DNA from: Chrysochromulina parva
Lineage: Eukaryota > Haptophyta > Prymnesiales > Chrysochromulinaceae
Reading direction: 5' to 3'
Assembly (NCBI GenBank): GCA_002887195.1
Contig: PJAB01000981.1
Location: 1 to 18,454, forward strand
Length of the DNA stretch: 18,454 bases
Part shown: one piece after another, positions 8,594 to 17,900 of the stretch
Layout of the letters: every line of letters starts with the position of its first letter
How positions within the stretch are numbered: position 1 is the stretch's first letter
The notes under the pieces: model-generated
The model's input: only the letters and a program-made list of their open reading frames with translations
Told to the model about the DNA's origin: nothing
The model's database searches: none
Translations under genes and position numbers: made by a program

Positions 8594-9153
8594 TGCTGTG
8601 CGTTGGCGGCGGTACCCTCCGCGGCCTCGCGTGCGTGAGACACGTTCACAGCAATCTCCGCCGCGAGCTCGGCAATCCGCGCGTTGTTGGAGGCGGCGAG
8701 CTGCGATGTCGCAGAGCTGAGGCGGCGGGAATCGCATAGGTGGTGCATGCACGCATCGTCCCGCGACATGCGCAGCATGACGGTGAGCGCATGGCACACG
8801 CTCGTCTCGTCGCGCTGGTACAGCATGCGCAGCAGGAGCGCCCACACGCGCGCGTCCTCCAGGAGCTCGCTACTGTTGATAAAGAAGACGAGCCGCGCCA
8901 GCGACGACAGGATGGTGTTGCGCGTCAAATCGCGTTCTTCGCCGCACACGTCCATGAGCGCGACGAGCAGCGAGGCCACACCGCGGCCACCGCACAGCCG
9001 CGTCACGCCGCGGTCGCCGTCGGTGATCGATTCGAGCGCCTGTGAGAGCTCCTGCGCGGCTTTGATTCTCCGGCCAAGGGAGCCATCGCCCTCGAGCTCG
9101 TTGAGAGAGTTGGCAATCTGCTTCAGCTTGTTCGAGGAGGCGGGTGAAAGCAT
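6271..9153 (-). CDS. Large low-complexity protein with ARM/HEAT-like N-terminus and polyQ
   Basis: This encodes 960 residues from the first ATG in frame (9153). Residues about 1-178 are ordered and helical, with leucine-rich stretches (GVASLLVALMDVC, LLLRMLYQRDETSVCHALTVMLRMS) that resemble ARM/HEAT helices. A glutamine tract follows at 189-208. The remaining roughly 750 residues are low complexity: Arg-rich, Ala/Glu-rich and acidic stretches, Ser-rich segments, a tenfold-residue repeat ending IVDLDR (three copies), a His/Asp repeat (four copies) and a basic KRRQRRQR near the C-terminus that could be a nuclear signal. I do not recognise the family. The architecture suggests a scaffold with a small folded head and a disordered tail. 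Long plus-strand frames over this gene are shadows: only the minus frame gives a folded-looking domain. An intron within the low-complexity part cannot be excluded. Confidence 0.68.
6471..6554 (-). repeat. Four tandem 21 bp units coding a His/Asp heptapeptide
   Basis: Four contiguous 21 bp units (6471-6491, 6492-6512, 6513-6533, 6534-6554) differ by only a few bases. In the minus-strand protein they encode variants of HAHDDAR (HAHDDAL, HAHDGAR, HAHDGAQ). The unit is a multiple of three, so the frame is kept. Confidence 0.9.
7215..7310. repeat. Perfect 28 bp inverted repeat with 40 bp loop inside coding DNA
   Basis: Positions 7215-7242 and 7283-7310 are exact reverse complements over 28 bp, separated by 40 bp. 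Both arms lie in the reading frame of the 960-residue protein, coding DDLGAISLR on one arm and SEIAPRSSA on the other. The left arm is also flanked by a direct repeat, tgcgcgccgacg at 7209-7220 and 7239-7250. An arm this long is not explained by codon bias alone. Confidence 0.92.
8071..8160 (-). repeat. Three tandem 30 bp units coding REIVDLDR-type decapeptide
   Basis: Three nearly identical 30 bp units run at 8071-8100, 8101-8130 and 8131-8160. Each contains cgagatcg-a-cgatctcg, an interrupted palindrome with 8 bp arms. The minus-strand protein reads EIVDLDR followed by a variable R/N/D/G and R. The units sit in frame. Confidence 0.88.
8530..8598 (-). repeat. CAG trinucleotide tract coding polyglutamine
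   Basis: On the minus strand there are 20 consecutive glutamine codons (8589 down to 8530): 19 CAG and one CAA. Upstream of these, a GAG codon and two more glutamine codons extend the run to 8598. The near-pure CAG tract is likely length-polymorphic. It separates the helical head from the disordered tail of the 960-residue protein. Confidence 0.95.
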
Positions 9154-9872
9154 GCCCGGAGCTGAACGCTGGGGCAGGCACAACGCGCTTTACGCGTCCG
9201 GACAGCGACGATTGTGAAGTATGAGGCACATACATACAGGGCGGCGCCCAAGACAACGCGACGGAAGTCCTCGAAGCCGCCCTGGCTCCAAGCCGCCTGA
9301 TGTAGCGAGTTCGTGTTGGGGGGTGGGGGGTCCGATCCTTTGTGTTAGTCCACAGGAACTAGCACAGGCCTCGAACGCAGCAGTCGACGTTTGTTGTGTC
9401 CTCAATTTCACGTTCTCGTTCGCGCAATTGCGTTCTCCACAAGTTATCGTAAAAAGTCAACCTCATACAACTTCTGCCTATGACGAGTGTCTCGAAGGAG
9501 AAGCTAGTATCATCGCGCCGCGTCAGACCAATCTCCAAGTTTCTAAACTCGCGTCCTGGCCCGCGGACTGACGGACAGCTGGTAATGGGCATGCCGTGAA
9601 CAGCTGAGAGGAACTGTGCATGTACTGAACAAGCATGCAATCATGTGTATCGTTAATGTCATCTCATGTGTAACGTCATACGGGGGAGAGTTGTGTCTCC
9701 GTGAAGACGAATAGTCTCGCTTTCTCAACACTCAGTCTGCAAACTCAGTCGATGATCGCGATCTGTCTCTCGCTCTTCCTCACGGACGCCGGACACGATT
9801 GACAGGTCGGGCACCAGATTGGCCGGACGCCAGACAGGCCAGACGTTGGCCGAAGCCTACTACTCGGTCCAG
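9154..9872. promoter_or_regulatory. Divergent intergenic region of the 960-residue gene and dynamin gene
   Basis: This 719 bp separates two divergent starts and is less GC-rich than the genes, especially around 9390-9480 and 9600-9700. A short upstream frame (ATG 9752 to TGA 9802, 16 codons) precedes the dynamin start and could act as a uORF. A G-rich run (about 9317-9329) has only two G tracts. No TATA box or known binding site was identified with confidence. Confidence 0.35.
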
Positions 9873-12032
9873 ATGCAGGACTTCAATGAGGAATTTGACA
9901 GCAGGCTGCGTCCGAAGCTCGAGGCGCTAGAGCAAGTGCGAAGCGATCTGAATAAAGAGGGCATCTCCGTGCCAGGCATCGTGGTCTGCGGCGCGCAGTC
10001 TGCTGGCAAGTCATCTGTGATGGAGTACCTATCCGATCTAAACTTTCCCCGGGCCGAGAACACGTGCACTCGCTGCCCGACCATCGTGAGCCTCGCCGCC
10101 GACCCGACGATAAAAGAAGCCTACGCCTTAGTCGGCCTCGAGGCGAAATGTGAGGGACGGGAACGAATCGATGATCTCTCCAACTTCGGTCCTAAGATTG
10201 TAGAGTTGACAGACACTCTAACCTCGAAGATGGGCAAGGGCACTACAATCATCACCACAGAGCCAATCTATGTGACGGTCGTGCGGCCGTCGGGTCCGAC
10301 ATTCACGCTCATCGATATCCCAGGCATCACGCACATGACCGCTGACGGGCAGGCTGACGTCCACGAGATCACAAAAGGTATGGTCGAGAGCTACATCAAG
10401 GATCCCAACATGGTCATCCTCGTCGTGATCCCAGCGACCGACGACTTTGGGAACGCGGAAGCGCTCAAACTTGCAAAGAAGTACGATCCGTACGGACTGC
10501 GGACTCTTGGCGTCGTCACCAAGTCCGACCTCATCAAACCGGATAGCGACATTGTGCAGCGCATCAAGATGGAGGGCAAGAACATCCAGCTCGAACTTGG
10601 CTTCATCGCGTTGCGGTGCCGCACGCCTGGCGAGGTAAAGGAGGGTATCACCCGTGCTGAAGCGATGGCTTCAGAACATAGGCTCTTCGAAAAGGATGAG
10701 CTCCTCTCGCAGCTGGCACCTGCTCAGTGGGGACTGCGCACGCTTGTTCGACAGATTGTCGCGGTGCAAGCGAATCGAGTCGAGGCGTTCATCCCTGAGA
10801 TCAAGCAGCTGCTCAGCACACGCCTTATGGAAGCCGAAGCTGAGGCCGAACGGCTCGCACCTGCGTGTGCGAGCGACCCCGCGCGTAGCTCGCGAATGAA
10901 CGAAATGATTCGCCGCATCGATCTTGACTTGCACGACATCCTCACGGGTGCACGGCATTTCGACGACAAGAAGCTTCACCTGCCAACGGTGTGGGTTGAC
11001 CTCGCCGAGGAGTTTGGCCAGGTGATCCACTCTGCGACGCCTGACTACCTCTCTGCCGAATACAAGGAGATGCTGAAGGTGAGCCTCAAGGAGGTGCAGG
11101 GCGTGTCCCCTCAAAACTTCATGATGTACCCTATCTTCCGCAAGAGCCTCGTGGCGGCCTTCTTCAAGACGGCGACCTCGGCGAACGAGGTCGGCGGCAT
11201 TCTTTTCTCCGCTGCTAAGACGATGGTATCTAAGATGCAGGATGCGATGCAGGAGGCGCTCGATGCCAAGGTGGACGAGTACATTACTGAATTCCCTCGT
11301 CTCAACGATCACGTCAAGGACCGCATCTCCCAGCTGCTCAAGACCCAGTCACGCGTGGTCGTTCATCATCTCGAGGCGATATTGAAGGCGGAGCTGGCCA
11401 AACCTTTCACTTTCAATCACTACTACATGGACACGCTCAACAAAGTGCGCAATGGCGTGATGTCGCGCTCCCGCTCACTTATGATGGTCGGATCGAGGGA
11501 CCAGGCGTTGAGAGTTGGCGACCGTGTGACGCCATCGAAGGGAAATGCTTCGAAGGGCAAAGACTCCAAGGGCACTGTCGTCAAGTGCAACCCTGACTCG
11601 ACAGCGGAGGTGGACATTTTTTGGGATGATGGCACAGCACAAACAGTATACGATAATGGTTTACTGCAACTGCTCGGAGCTGAGGCCATCGAAGGCGTGA
11701 CGGGGGACTTCATAGAGGACGCAGCCAAGATCTTTACTAAGGGTCAGAGTAACTCCGATCAGGCGGTCATAGACATGCAGCTCTCTATCTTCTCCTACAG
11801 CAAGGTTCTGCTCAAGTGCATCCTTGATGACGTGCCAAAGCTCGTGTGGAGCGAGCTTTTGTACACGGTCAACGTTGAGCTCTCGAGCTTCGTCAAGAAG
11901 GAACTCATGGATCCGGCGAATCTCGCGGAGCTGATGGCCGAGGATCCCGTGAAGGCCTCAAAGCGCAAGCGCCTAGAGCTTACCATCACGCGCTTCAAGG
12001 AGTCGCTCAAGATTATGCGGGCTATCAAGTGA
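9873..12032 (+). CDS. Dynamin-related large GTPase with a Tudor-like insert at the PH position
   Basis: This encodes 719 residues from the first ATG (9873); the frame is open further upstream, but only from non-ATG codons. The GTPase domain shows G1 GAQSAGKS (40-47), G2 Thr66 in TRCP, G3 DIPG (148-151) and G4 TKSD (216-219), all intact. A stalk (middle) domain follows to about 545, with a GED-like helical region at about 632-719. The G2 sequence and overall size resemble Mx/DRP4-type rather than classical dynamins, and no proline-rich tail is present. Dynamins self-assemble on membranes and use GTP hydrolysis to constrict or sever them. Residues 547-601 break the stalk with a small beta-type module (VGDRV, then KGTVVKCNPDSTAEVDIFWDDG, here split as KGTVVKCNPD and VDIFWDDG, then LLQLL). 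It sits just where PH or loop L4 normally sits and may supply target binding. No introns are needed. Confidence 0.93.
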   Translation: MQDFNEEFDSRLRPKLEALEQVRSDLNKEGISVPGIVVCGAQSAGKSSVMEYLSDLNFPRAENTCTRCPTIVSLAADPTIKEAYALVGLEAKCEGRERIDDLSNFGPKIVELTDTLTSKMGKGTTIITTEPIYVTVVRPSGPTFTLIDIPGITHMTADGQADVHEITKGMVESYIKDPNMVILVVIPATDDFGNAEALKLAKKYDPYGLRTLGVVTKSDLIKPDSDIVQRIKMEGKNIQLELGFIALRCRTPGEVKEGITRAEAMASEHRLFEKDELLSQLAPAQWGLRTLVRQIVAVQANRVEAFIPEIKQLLSTRLMEAEAEAERLAPACASDPARSSRMNEMIRRIDLDLHDILTGARHFDDKKLHLPTVWVDLAEEFGQVIHSATPDYLSAEYKEMLKVSLKEVQGVSPQNFMMYPIFRKSLVAAFFKTATSANEVGGILFSAAKTMVSKMQDAMQEALDAKVDEYITEFPRLNDHVKDRISQLLKTQSRVVVHHLEAILKAELAKPFTFNHYYMDTLNKVRNGVMSRSRSLMMVGSRDQALRVGDRVTPSKGNASKGKDSKGTVVKCNPDSTAEVDIFWDDGTAQTVYDNGLLQLLGAEAIEGVTGDFIEDAAKIFTKGQSNSDQAVIDMQLSIFSYSKVLLKCILDDVPKLVWSELLYTVNVELSSFVKKELMDPANLAELMAEDPVKASKRKRLELTITRFKESLKIMRAIK

Positions 12033-12725
12033 TAGAGGCGAGCACTACATGGTCGCGGACCTCGAGGACGACGAGGTAGTGCTAGTGGTGCGGGGCGACG
12101 GCGCCCGCGCTGCTGGCGGTTGGGGGGAGGGAAGTTGGAGGGGAGGGACGGACTTAGGGACAGGAGGAGCATGGCAGCAGAGGCGGGCTACGGGGGTAAT
12201 TGTGAGCAGCGTGGAGCGCCGCCGCCCACTCCTGGGACCTGCTACAGTGTGTACAGAATACACCGTGTGGAGGTCCTACCTAGGTCATACCCTCTTAGTG
12301 ATGAGAGCTCTGACGTGTGTGTAGTGCGAGCGCTTAGTGTGAGCAGCATGGAGCGCGCCGTGAGGAGCGGCGCCGCGATCCGAGGTGTGTGAACGTGCCG
12401 CTCGCTGGTCACGGCCCGCTATTCCCGTGGCATAAAGCAGCCGCAGCGCACAGGACGGCGCTAGTCGGCGCGAGTTGATAGGGAAGGAACCGGAGAGAGT
12501 CAGGAGAGAGGTGCAAGACTGCTAGCGCTTTCGAGGTACGACGAGGGAGTGGAACACAAGCAAAACTACGCAACCTCATTACGGCGAACCTTTCAATTCT
12601 TGAAATATTTGCATGCAGGAACAACGTAAAAAAGCTGATCCTTAATCATACTATAAGTACCATTCGCGCACCGCACTCGTCTGCGCCCCGAAACCAGGTG
12701 TCTACTGTTCGCCTGCATCTGCATC
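12033..12725. other. Convergent intergenic spacer, no gene seen
   Basis: These 693 bp lie between the 3' ends of the dynamin and SAP-domain genes and should hold their 3' UTRs. Open frames here are short and without family resemblance. A 17 bp segment starting gtgagcagc recurs with one mismatch at 12202 and 12339. The last 150 bp toward 12660 are AT-richer, consistent with a 3' end region. Nothing else was recognised. Confidence 0.5.
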
Positions 12726-14717
12726 TCAGTCTGACACTCCAGTGTCCAGATAAGGGCGCGCCCGCTTGTGGGCCCGCGCCCGCGCCAGACGTGTTGCGCG
12801 CTCTTCGGCCGAGGAAGCGTCCACACGCAAGTCCCGGTCATCGGGCCGCATATGCCATGGGATATGTAAGATGTCCCCCGGGGACACTCGGCGATACAAC
12901 TTCCTCAAGCCGCCCGAGGCGGTGCATTCCCGCCGCTGCCCGTGCCACTTGTTGTGGCGTGTGGATTTGGTCCCCTCTGGTGACCCTGGTGCAACCACCG
13001 CTGGGAGCGCAGCCGTTACAGCCGCAGCCAGATCCCCGAGCCCGTCGCCACCGTTGTCGTGCAACTTGACCTGGGCCTCTTCCTTGCTGGAGAGCATCGA
13101 GACGGAGAGAATGCGCCCGGGTGCCGCGCCCGCAGGCACCGTAATGACCACCTTTTGGACCCTGTCCGGGAGGGAAAGCTTGAGCTTCATTCCAGGCCTC
13201 ACGTTCGGCGGCACCTCGAGCTCATACGTCTGCTCTGTGGCCTCAGCCTGCTCGGGCATTGCGGGCTCTCCGCTTGGCTCTCCCGAAACCTCAAATTCCC
13301 TCGCCTGCTGCGTGGTAATGTCATCCTGACGGAGCATGCATGCAATGTCATCCTGACGGAGCATGCCATCGGATGGCGCTGGCAATGGTCCCCAATCCGT
13401 GATCTTCTTCGGCTGCAAGGTTCCGATCCGAGGTCCGATCCGAGGAGCCTCAAAGAGCTTTCTACACGCGTCGAAGGTCTCCTTGCCGCTGACGATCGGA
13501 CCCAGCATGATGCTCGCGAAGTCGGGTGTCTCCGGCACCTTTGGGAATGCAAGCGCCTCCGCTCGGCGCGAATGATGGCACGGCCGGCTAGCAACCGTCT
13601 GCAGAGAGAGCTCGACCCACCCACCCAGGAGCACTGTGCACTGTGCTGCGACGGTCGAGCTCTGGTGCTCACTGCTGGGGCTGGCGGTGTCGCCGGCGCA
13701 TTCCGCACCGGCTGCGCTTGGCGTCGTCTGCTCGTCTGACGTAGAACTCCTTCCTGTAGTCATTCCGGTCATCTGAGCAGCCAGGAGCGTCGAGGTCATT
13801 TCTGCCATCTTCGCAGCGAGCGGTGCGAAGAATGAGAAGAGCTCCTCGATGAGGTCCATGGGCTTGCGTGGGAGAGGTGACACCAACGCCTCCTCGTCTT
13901 CATAGATGGGCATGAAGTCTTCATAAAGGGGTGCCGCCTTCTCTGTCGCCACCGCCTCGGCTGCATCCAGCTCGGTCGCCGCCGCCGGTTCAGTCGCCGC
14001 CGCGCCCGCCATCTCGATCAGGCGCCCGATGAGCACGGGCTTGGTGCCGTCGCTCGTGAGGCCAAGCGTGCGCAGCGCCGAGCATAGCTCCTCGACGCTC
14101 ATCCGACTGTAACGCTCACGAAGCTCGTCAGCACGCTGCGCGTCGACGGCCGCAGCGTCCTCCGCCGCCTTCTCCGCCGCCTCCTGCGCCGCCTTCTCCG
14201 CCGCCTTCTCCGCCGCCTTCACCGCCGCCGCCGCCTTCTCCGCCGCCTCCTCCGCCGCCGCCGCCTTCTCCGCCGCCTCCTCCGCCGCCTTCACCGCCGC
14301 AGCCGCCCTCTCTGCCGCCGCAGCCGTATATGCCTCCTTAGCCCGTTCCAGTGCAGCAGCACCACGCCTCCCAAACCGCTCCCGGAGGCGCCCGCACCGC
14401 TGCGTCTTCGGTGGCATCTCATCGTCCTGATCATCATACTTCTCGAAGATCGCCGAGAGCAGCGGTACGAGCTTCGGGGGGCTGAACGGCATCTCGTCCT
14501 CGTCAAGTTCGAACCACAACGCGTCCACCGCAGCGCGCACGGCTTTTTCTACGTCCTCTCGTTCAGCCGTCGTTGACGTTGTGAGGTGCTCCATCGGTTC
14601 TTTCAGCGCCATCTTCGAAGAGGACGGAAGGGTGAGCGCATGCGCATCGCAGCACACGAGGCGAAGCAGCATCACGTGGACGTCGCGCAGCATGGCCTCG
14701 TTGCGGCTCATGATCAT
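12726..14717 (-). CDS. SAP-domain protein with Ala/Glu/Lys-rich helix and PPGxxPG-type beta domain
   Basis: This encodes 663 residues from the ATG at 14717; the third-codon ATG has the better context (A at -3). Residues about 123-195 are a long Ala/Glu/Lys helix built from EKAAEEA-type repeats, probably a single or coiled helix. Residues about 198-236 (RMSVEELCSALRTLGL, then GTKPVLIGRLIEM) match the SAP motif, a helix-extension-helix that binds DNA or RNA in chromatin proteins. Residues about 497-541 contain two copies of a VPP/VPAG-x-x-PG signature (EVPPNVRPGMKLKLSLP and VITVPAGAAPGRILSV), a pattern seen repeatedly in protist and algal proteins of unknown role. The C-terminal 80 residues are basic. 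A nuclear nucleic-acid-associated role is inferred. It lies 255 bp downstream of the MICAL-type gene on the same strand. Confidence 0.7.
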   Translation of the reverse strand: MIMSRNEAMLRDVHVMLLRLVCCDAHALTLPSSSKMALKEPMEHLTTSTTAEREDVEKAVRAAVDALWFELDEDEMPFSPPKLVPLLSAIFEKYDDQDDEMPPKTQRCGRLRERFGRRGAAALERAKEAYTAAAAERAAAAVKAAEEAAEKAAAAEEAAEKAAAAVKAAEKAAEKAAQEAAEKAAEDAAAVDAQRADELRERYSRMSVEELCSALRTLGLTSDGTKPVLIGRLIEMAGAAATEPAAATELDAAEAVATEKAAPLYEDFMPIYEDEEALVSPLPRKPMDLIEELFSFFAPLAAKMAEMTSTLLAAQMTGMTTGRSSTSDEQTTPSAAGAECAGDTASPSSEHQSSTVAAQCTVLLGGWVELSLQTVASRPCHHSRRAEALAFPKVPETPDFASIMLGPIVSGKETFDACRKLFEAPRIGPRIGTLQPKKITDWGPLPAPSDGMLRQDDIACMLRQDDITTQQAREFEVSGEPSGEPAMPEQAEATEQTYELEVPPNVRPGMKLKLSLPDRVQKVVITVPAGAAPGRILSVSMLSSKEEAQVKLHDNGGDGLGDLAAAVTAALPAVVAPGSPEGTKSTRHNKWHGQRRECTASGGLRKLYRRVSPGDILHIPWHMRPDDRDLRVDASSAEERATRLARARAHKRARPYLDTGVSD
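13317..13366 (-). repeat. In-frame 27 bp tandem duplication
   Basis: A 27 bp unit at 13317-13343 is followed by 23 matching bases at 13344-13366. In the minus-strand SAP protein it gives two consecutive MLRQDDI peptides. The exactness implies a recent event, and the multiple-of-three length supports this frame being coding. Confidence 0.9.
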
Positions 14718-14972
14718 CGAATGAATCGTGATGCCTCAATGTTGCCCGTCAGAGGGTTCTCGACGGCGTGCATCGACGGCGCATCGCGCGTTTCGTCGCA
14801 AGTTTGGGGTAATCACGCGCGTCGCATGCACACGGCAGTGCTCGAAACGTCGAAAGGTTCTCTAAACGAACTAATCAAAGACTACCCTAGGTGGGATTCT
14901 CCGCTGTGAGTGAGGATGACCCTGGGGAGTACCCCTCCCTGCGCCCGCGCTCGCCAAGAGGCAGCATCGGCC

Positions 14973-17900
14973 TCACACCCTGACCATAGCGCCATGTATG
15001 CTGTGGCAGCCCACGTGGAAAGCCATGCGCGGGCGGCTCGACGACGTACGCACCAGTGAGGGGGCACCGAGTGCGAGGGAGGGCGTCGTGATGGGCGTCG
15101 CAGGCACGTATGGACACGTGGCAGGCACAGCATCCACCCAAGCCGCATACCTCGTGGCGGGATCCAGGCCATAGCAGAAGCGGCGCGCGCCGTCGTGGTG
15201 CGGCTTGAGCTCCTGCAGCCGGTTGGTGCCGGAGAGGCGTTTGGTGAGCCCATAGAGCTCTTCGCGCCTCCGAAGGATACCGGTAAAGGCTTCCGTCGTC
15301 GTGGGCGGCTGCCCGTGCGCCGGGAAGAGCAACGGCGCCGCCTGCTGCACCATGTCAGCGCAGTCGAGGACGTGGAAGAAGCCGCGGTTGATGCCGAGGC
15401 CCTCGGGCCAAAACGGCTCCTGCAGCGCGTCGCCCACGCGCGTCACAAGGCAACAGGTCTCTTGACGCCCGCCCAGCACGGCGCCGGGCACCACCGCCGC
15501 CGCTTGGCTCGACTGCCGTCGCGATGAGAAGTCAAAGACGCTCAGCTGTCCGGGGACGAGCGGCTGCTCTCCTAGGGCGGGCACGAAGGCCACGATCGCC
15601 GCACGGGCATAGGCCTCGAGCCGTTGGGCGTCCACGTTGGCGGGGGCGCACGCGCTCGCGACCTCGGTCACGCGCGGGTCGCGCAGCGCGCCGAACCCCT
15701 GCAATGCGTCCTGCGAGGTCGTCATCACGAAGTAGTGGGTGGCCGCGTCGGCAAAGGCGCCCGAGCTGCGGTAGTAGACGAGGTTCTCGAGCACGACGCC
15801 GGCCGTGAGCTCGAGCTGACGAAACTCGTGCTGGAAGTACTGGGCGGACCACGTGCTCTCGCGCAGCTCGAGCTCGGCGGGAGATTTGCGGTTGACGAGG
15901 CTGATGACGATCCCAATCGCGCGCGCCGAGCGCAGCGCCACCGTCTGCGCGAACCCAAGCTGCTCAAAGATCGGACAGCGCCCGCCCGAGGCGTCGACGA
16001 GCACATCGAGCCTCCAGTCCGCACCCTTCGAGCTGAAGGCTGCCAGTCGTCGCTGGTCGGGCAGAGCCGTATCGAGTGCATCGAGCTGCGCCGGAGATTT
16101 GAGCGCCGTATTGAGCGCATCCACGTCGCAGCCCAGGCGCACGCGCACGCCAAGAAGGAGTGCCACCTTGAGCAGCGAGTGCTGGAGCTGCGCGCTCGAG
16201 CGACAAGAATGCGTCAGTACGTGGACCGCAGCCACTCAGATGTGTCTGGGCTCCTCTTGTCGACACGGGGCAATCAACTGCCATCAAAAGCCAATCAGAT
16301 GTGTCTGGGCTCCTCTTGTCGACACGGAGCAATCAACTGCCATCAAAAGCCAATCAGATGTGTCTGGGCTCCTCTTGTCGCACTCAACGGGGCAATCAAC
16401 TGCCATCAAAAGCCAATCAGATGTGTCTGGGCTCCTCTTGTCGCACTCCGCGGGGCAATCAACTGCCATCAAAAGGCGATCCACGGCACTCACCTGCGCA
16501 GTCGAGCAGCGCCGCAGATCGGCGGTTGCAAAGATGGACGGATCGATGTGCTTTATGCCGAGCTCAATCAGATCGGCTTCGACCCACTCCCATAAATGGA
16601 GTACCTGAAGCCGCGAGAAGTGCGAGCGCGCCTCTCGCACCTCCACCCGTGCCCCCACGAAGGCGAGCTCTATGGCGCAGCGCAAGCCGACGGGGCCGGC
16701 CCCGATCACGACGGCGTGCACGGTGCTCCGCATGCCTCGCTGATGGCTCAGCTTGAGGCCGCACCGATACTGCGGAGCGGCGCCGCGGCTCTCGAGGCAG
16801 CCGAGGAGCTGCTTCGCACGGTGCGGCAGTCCCGGCTGTGACAGCTGTGAAGAGAGCTTGTGAAGCGACGGTGCATGCTCGAGCCCGAGGCAAGCGAGGA
16901 GCGCCTCGTACGTGGAGAGTACGCTGAGTGCATCGGAGGCCGCGAGAAAGTCCGTGAATGCCGCGGCAGCTGTGAATGCCGCGGCGGCTGGCTTGGACCA
17001 AGAGGCGCCCCCCATCGAGTCCGTGATGGAGAGCTGTGAATGGAGAGCTGTGATGGAGAGCGGGGAATGGTGCGGGTCTGGCTTCGACGGCGAAGGCGGC
17101 CGCTGCGTCACTGGGCGTAGCGCTCGCAGCCCCGTCGTGAAGGTGGCTGTGCTTCGCAACCCTTCGTCGGCAATCCGAAGCGCAGCCACGGGTTGAGGTC
17201 CACGCGCCATCTCCTGCTCGCGCTGGGAGCGTACGAGCGCGAGCTCGGCTGCCTTGCGACGGGTGGAGCCCGCCACCACAGCTGCGTGGACATCAAACTC
17301 CTTGGCGGACGCGGATCGACGAAGGGCTGCAGCCTTCTCAGCCTCCTCTACACCACGCAACTCGTGCATCCCGGCAGCTTGGCGACGTACGGCCCCAGCC
17401 ACCTTGGCTGCGTGGAGATCATACTCCTCTGCAGACGCCGTTCGGCGTAGGGCCTGGGGCAGAGGCGGCGCTGCTGCCGCCGCCGACGGCCTCGGTACCT
17501 TTGGTGGCAGCGGCGTTGCTGAAGGCGAGTTCCAGACCGAATCGAGCCATTGAATCCGAGACTTGGGCAGCGGTGATGGTGCGGCCAACGCCGCGGCAGG
17601 GCCGCTTGAATGGCTCGAATCATCGGCCGCATGGCTGCTATTGAACCGTCGATCAAACTCCTTGGCAGACGCGGATCGGCGAAGGGCTGCAGCCTCTTCG
17701 GCCTTCTTGGAACCAGAGAACTCCTGCCCAGCTTTGGGAGGTACAGAATGATCATCAATCAGTGCTGCACGGTGGACATCCGCAGCGGATGCCGTTCGGC
17801 GCAGGCCCGTTGGCAGTGGTTGCACTGCCGCGGGAGCTGCTGACGGCGTCGGTGCCTTCGGTGGCGGCGGCGCTAGAGCCGCGGTGGACGGCAAGCTCAA

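Noticed and set aside
6508..8739. 743-codon plus-strand open frame, and other long plus frames in 6.5-8.7 kb
   Set aside because: They are Arg/Leu/Pro-rich shadows of the GC-rich minus-strand gene. Only the minus frame has a folded-looking N-terminal domain.
9317..9329. G-quadruplex candidate
   Set aside because: There are only two G6 runs separated by one T. Four tracts with usable loops are not present.
12202..12355. 17 bp direct repeat (one mismatch) in the dynamin/SAP spacer
   Set aside because: It is short, occurs only twice and has no associated gene or symmetry. It could be chance in GC-rich DNA.
16232..16476. CRISPR-like array
   Set aside because: The whole 59-63 bp unit is repeated with no unique spacers, and it lies within an intron of a eukaryotic gene.
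16188..16493. Frameshift or pseudogene break between the two halves of the MICAL-type gene
   Set aside because: Canonical donor, branch point and acceptor are present, and splicing joins the domain exactly in phase 0.
15624..16595. 323-codon plus-strand frame
   Set aside because: It is antisense to exon 2 and the intron of the MICAL-type gene, and it includes translated intron repeats.
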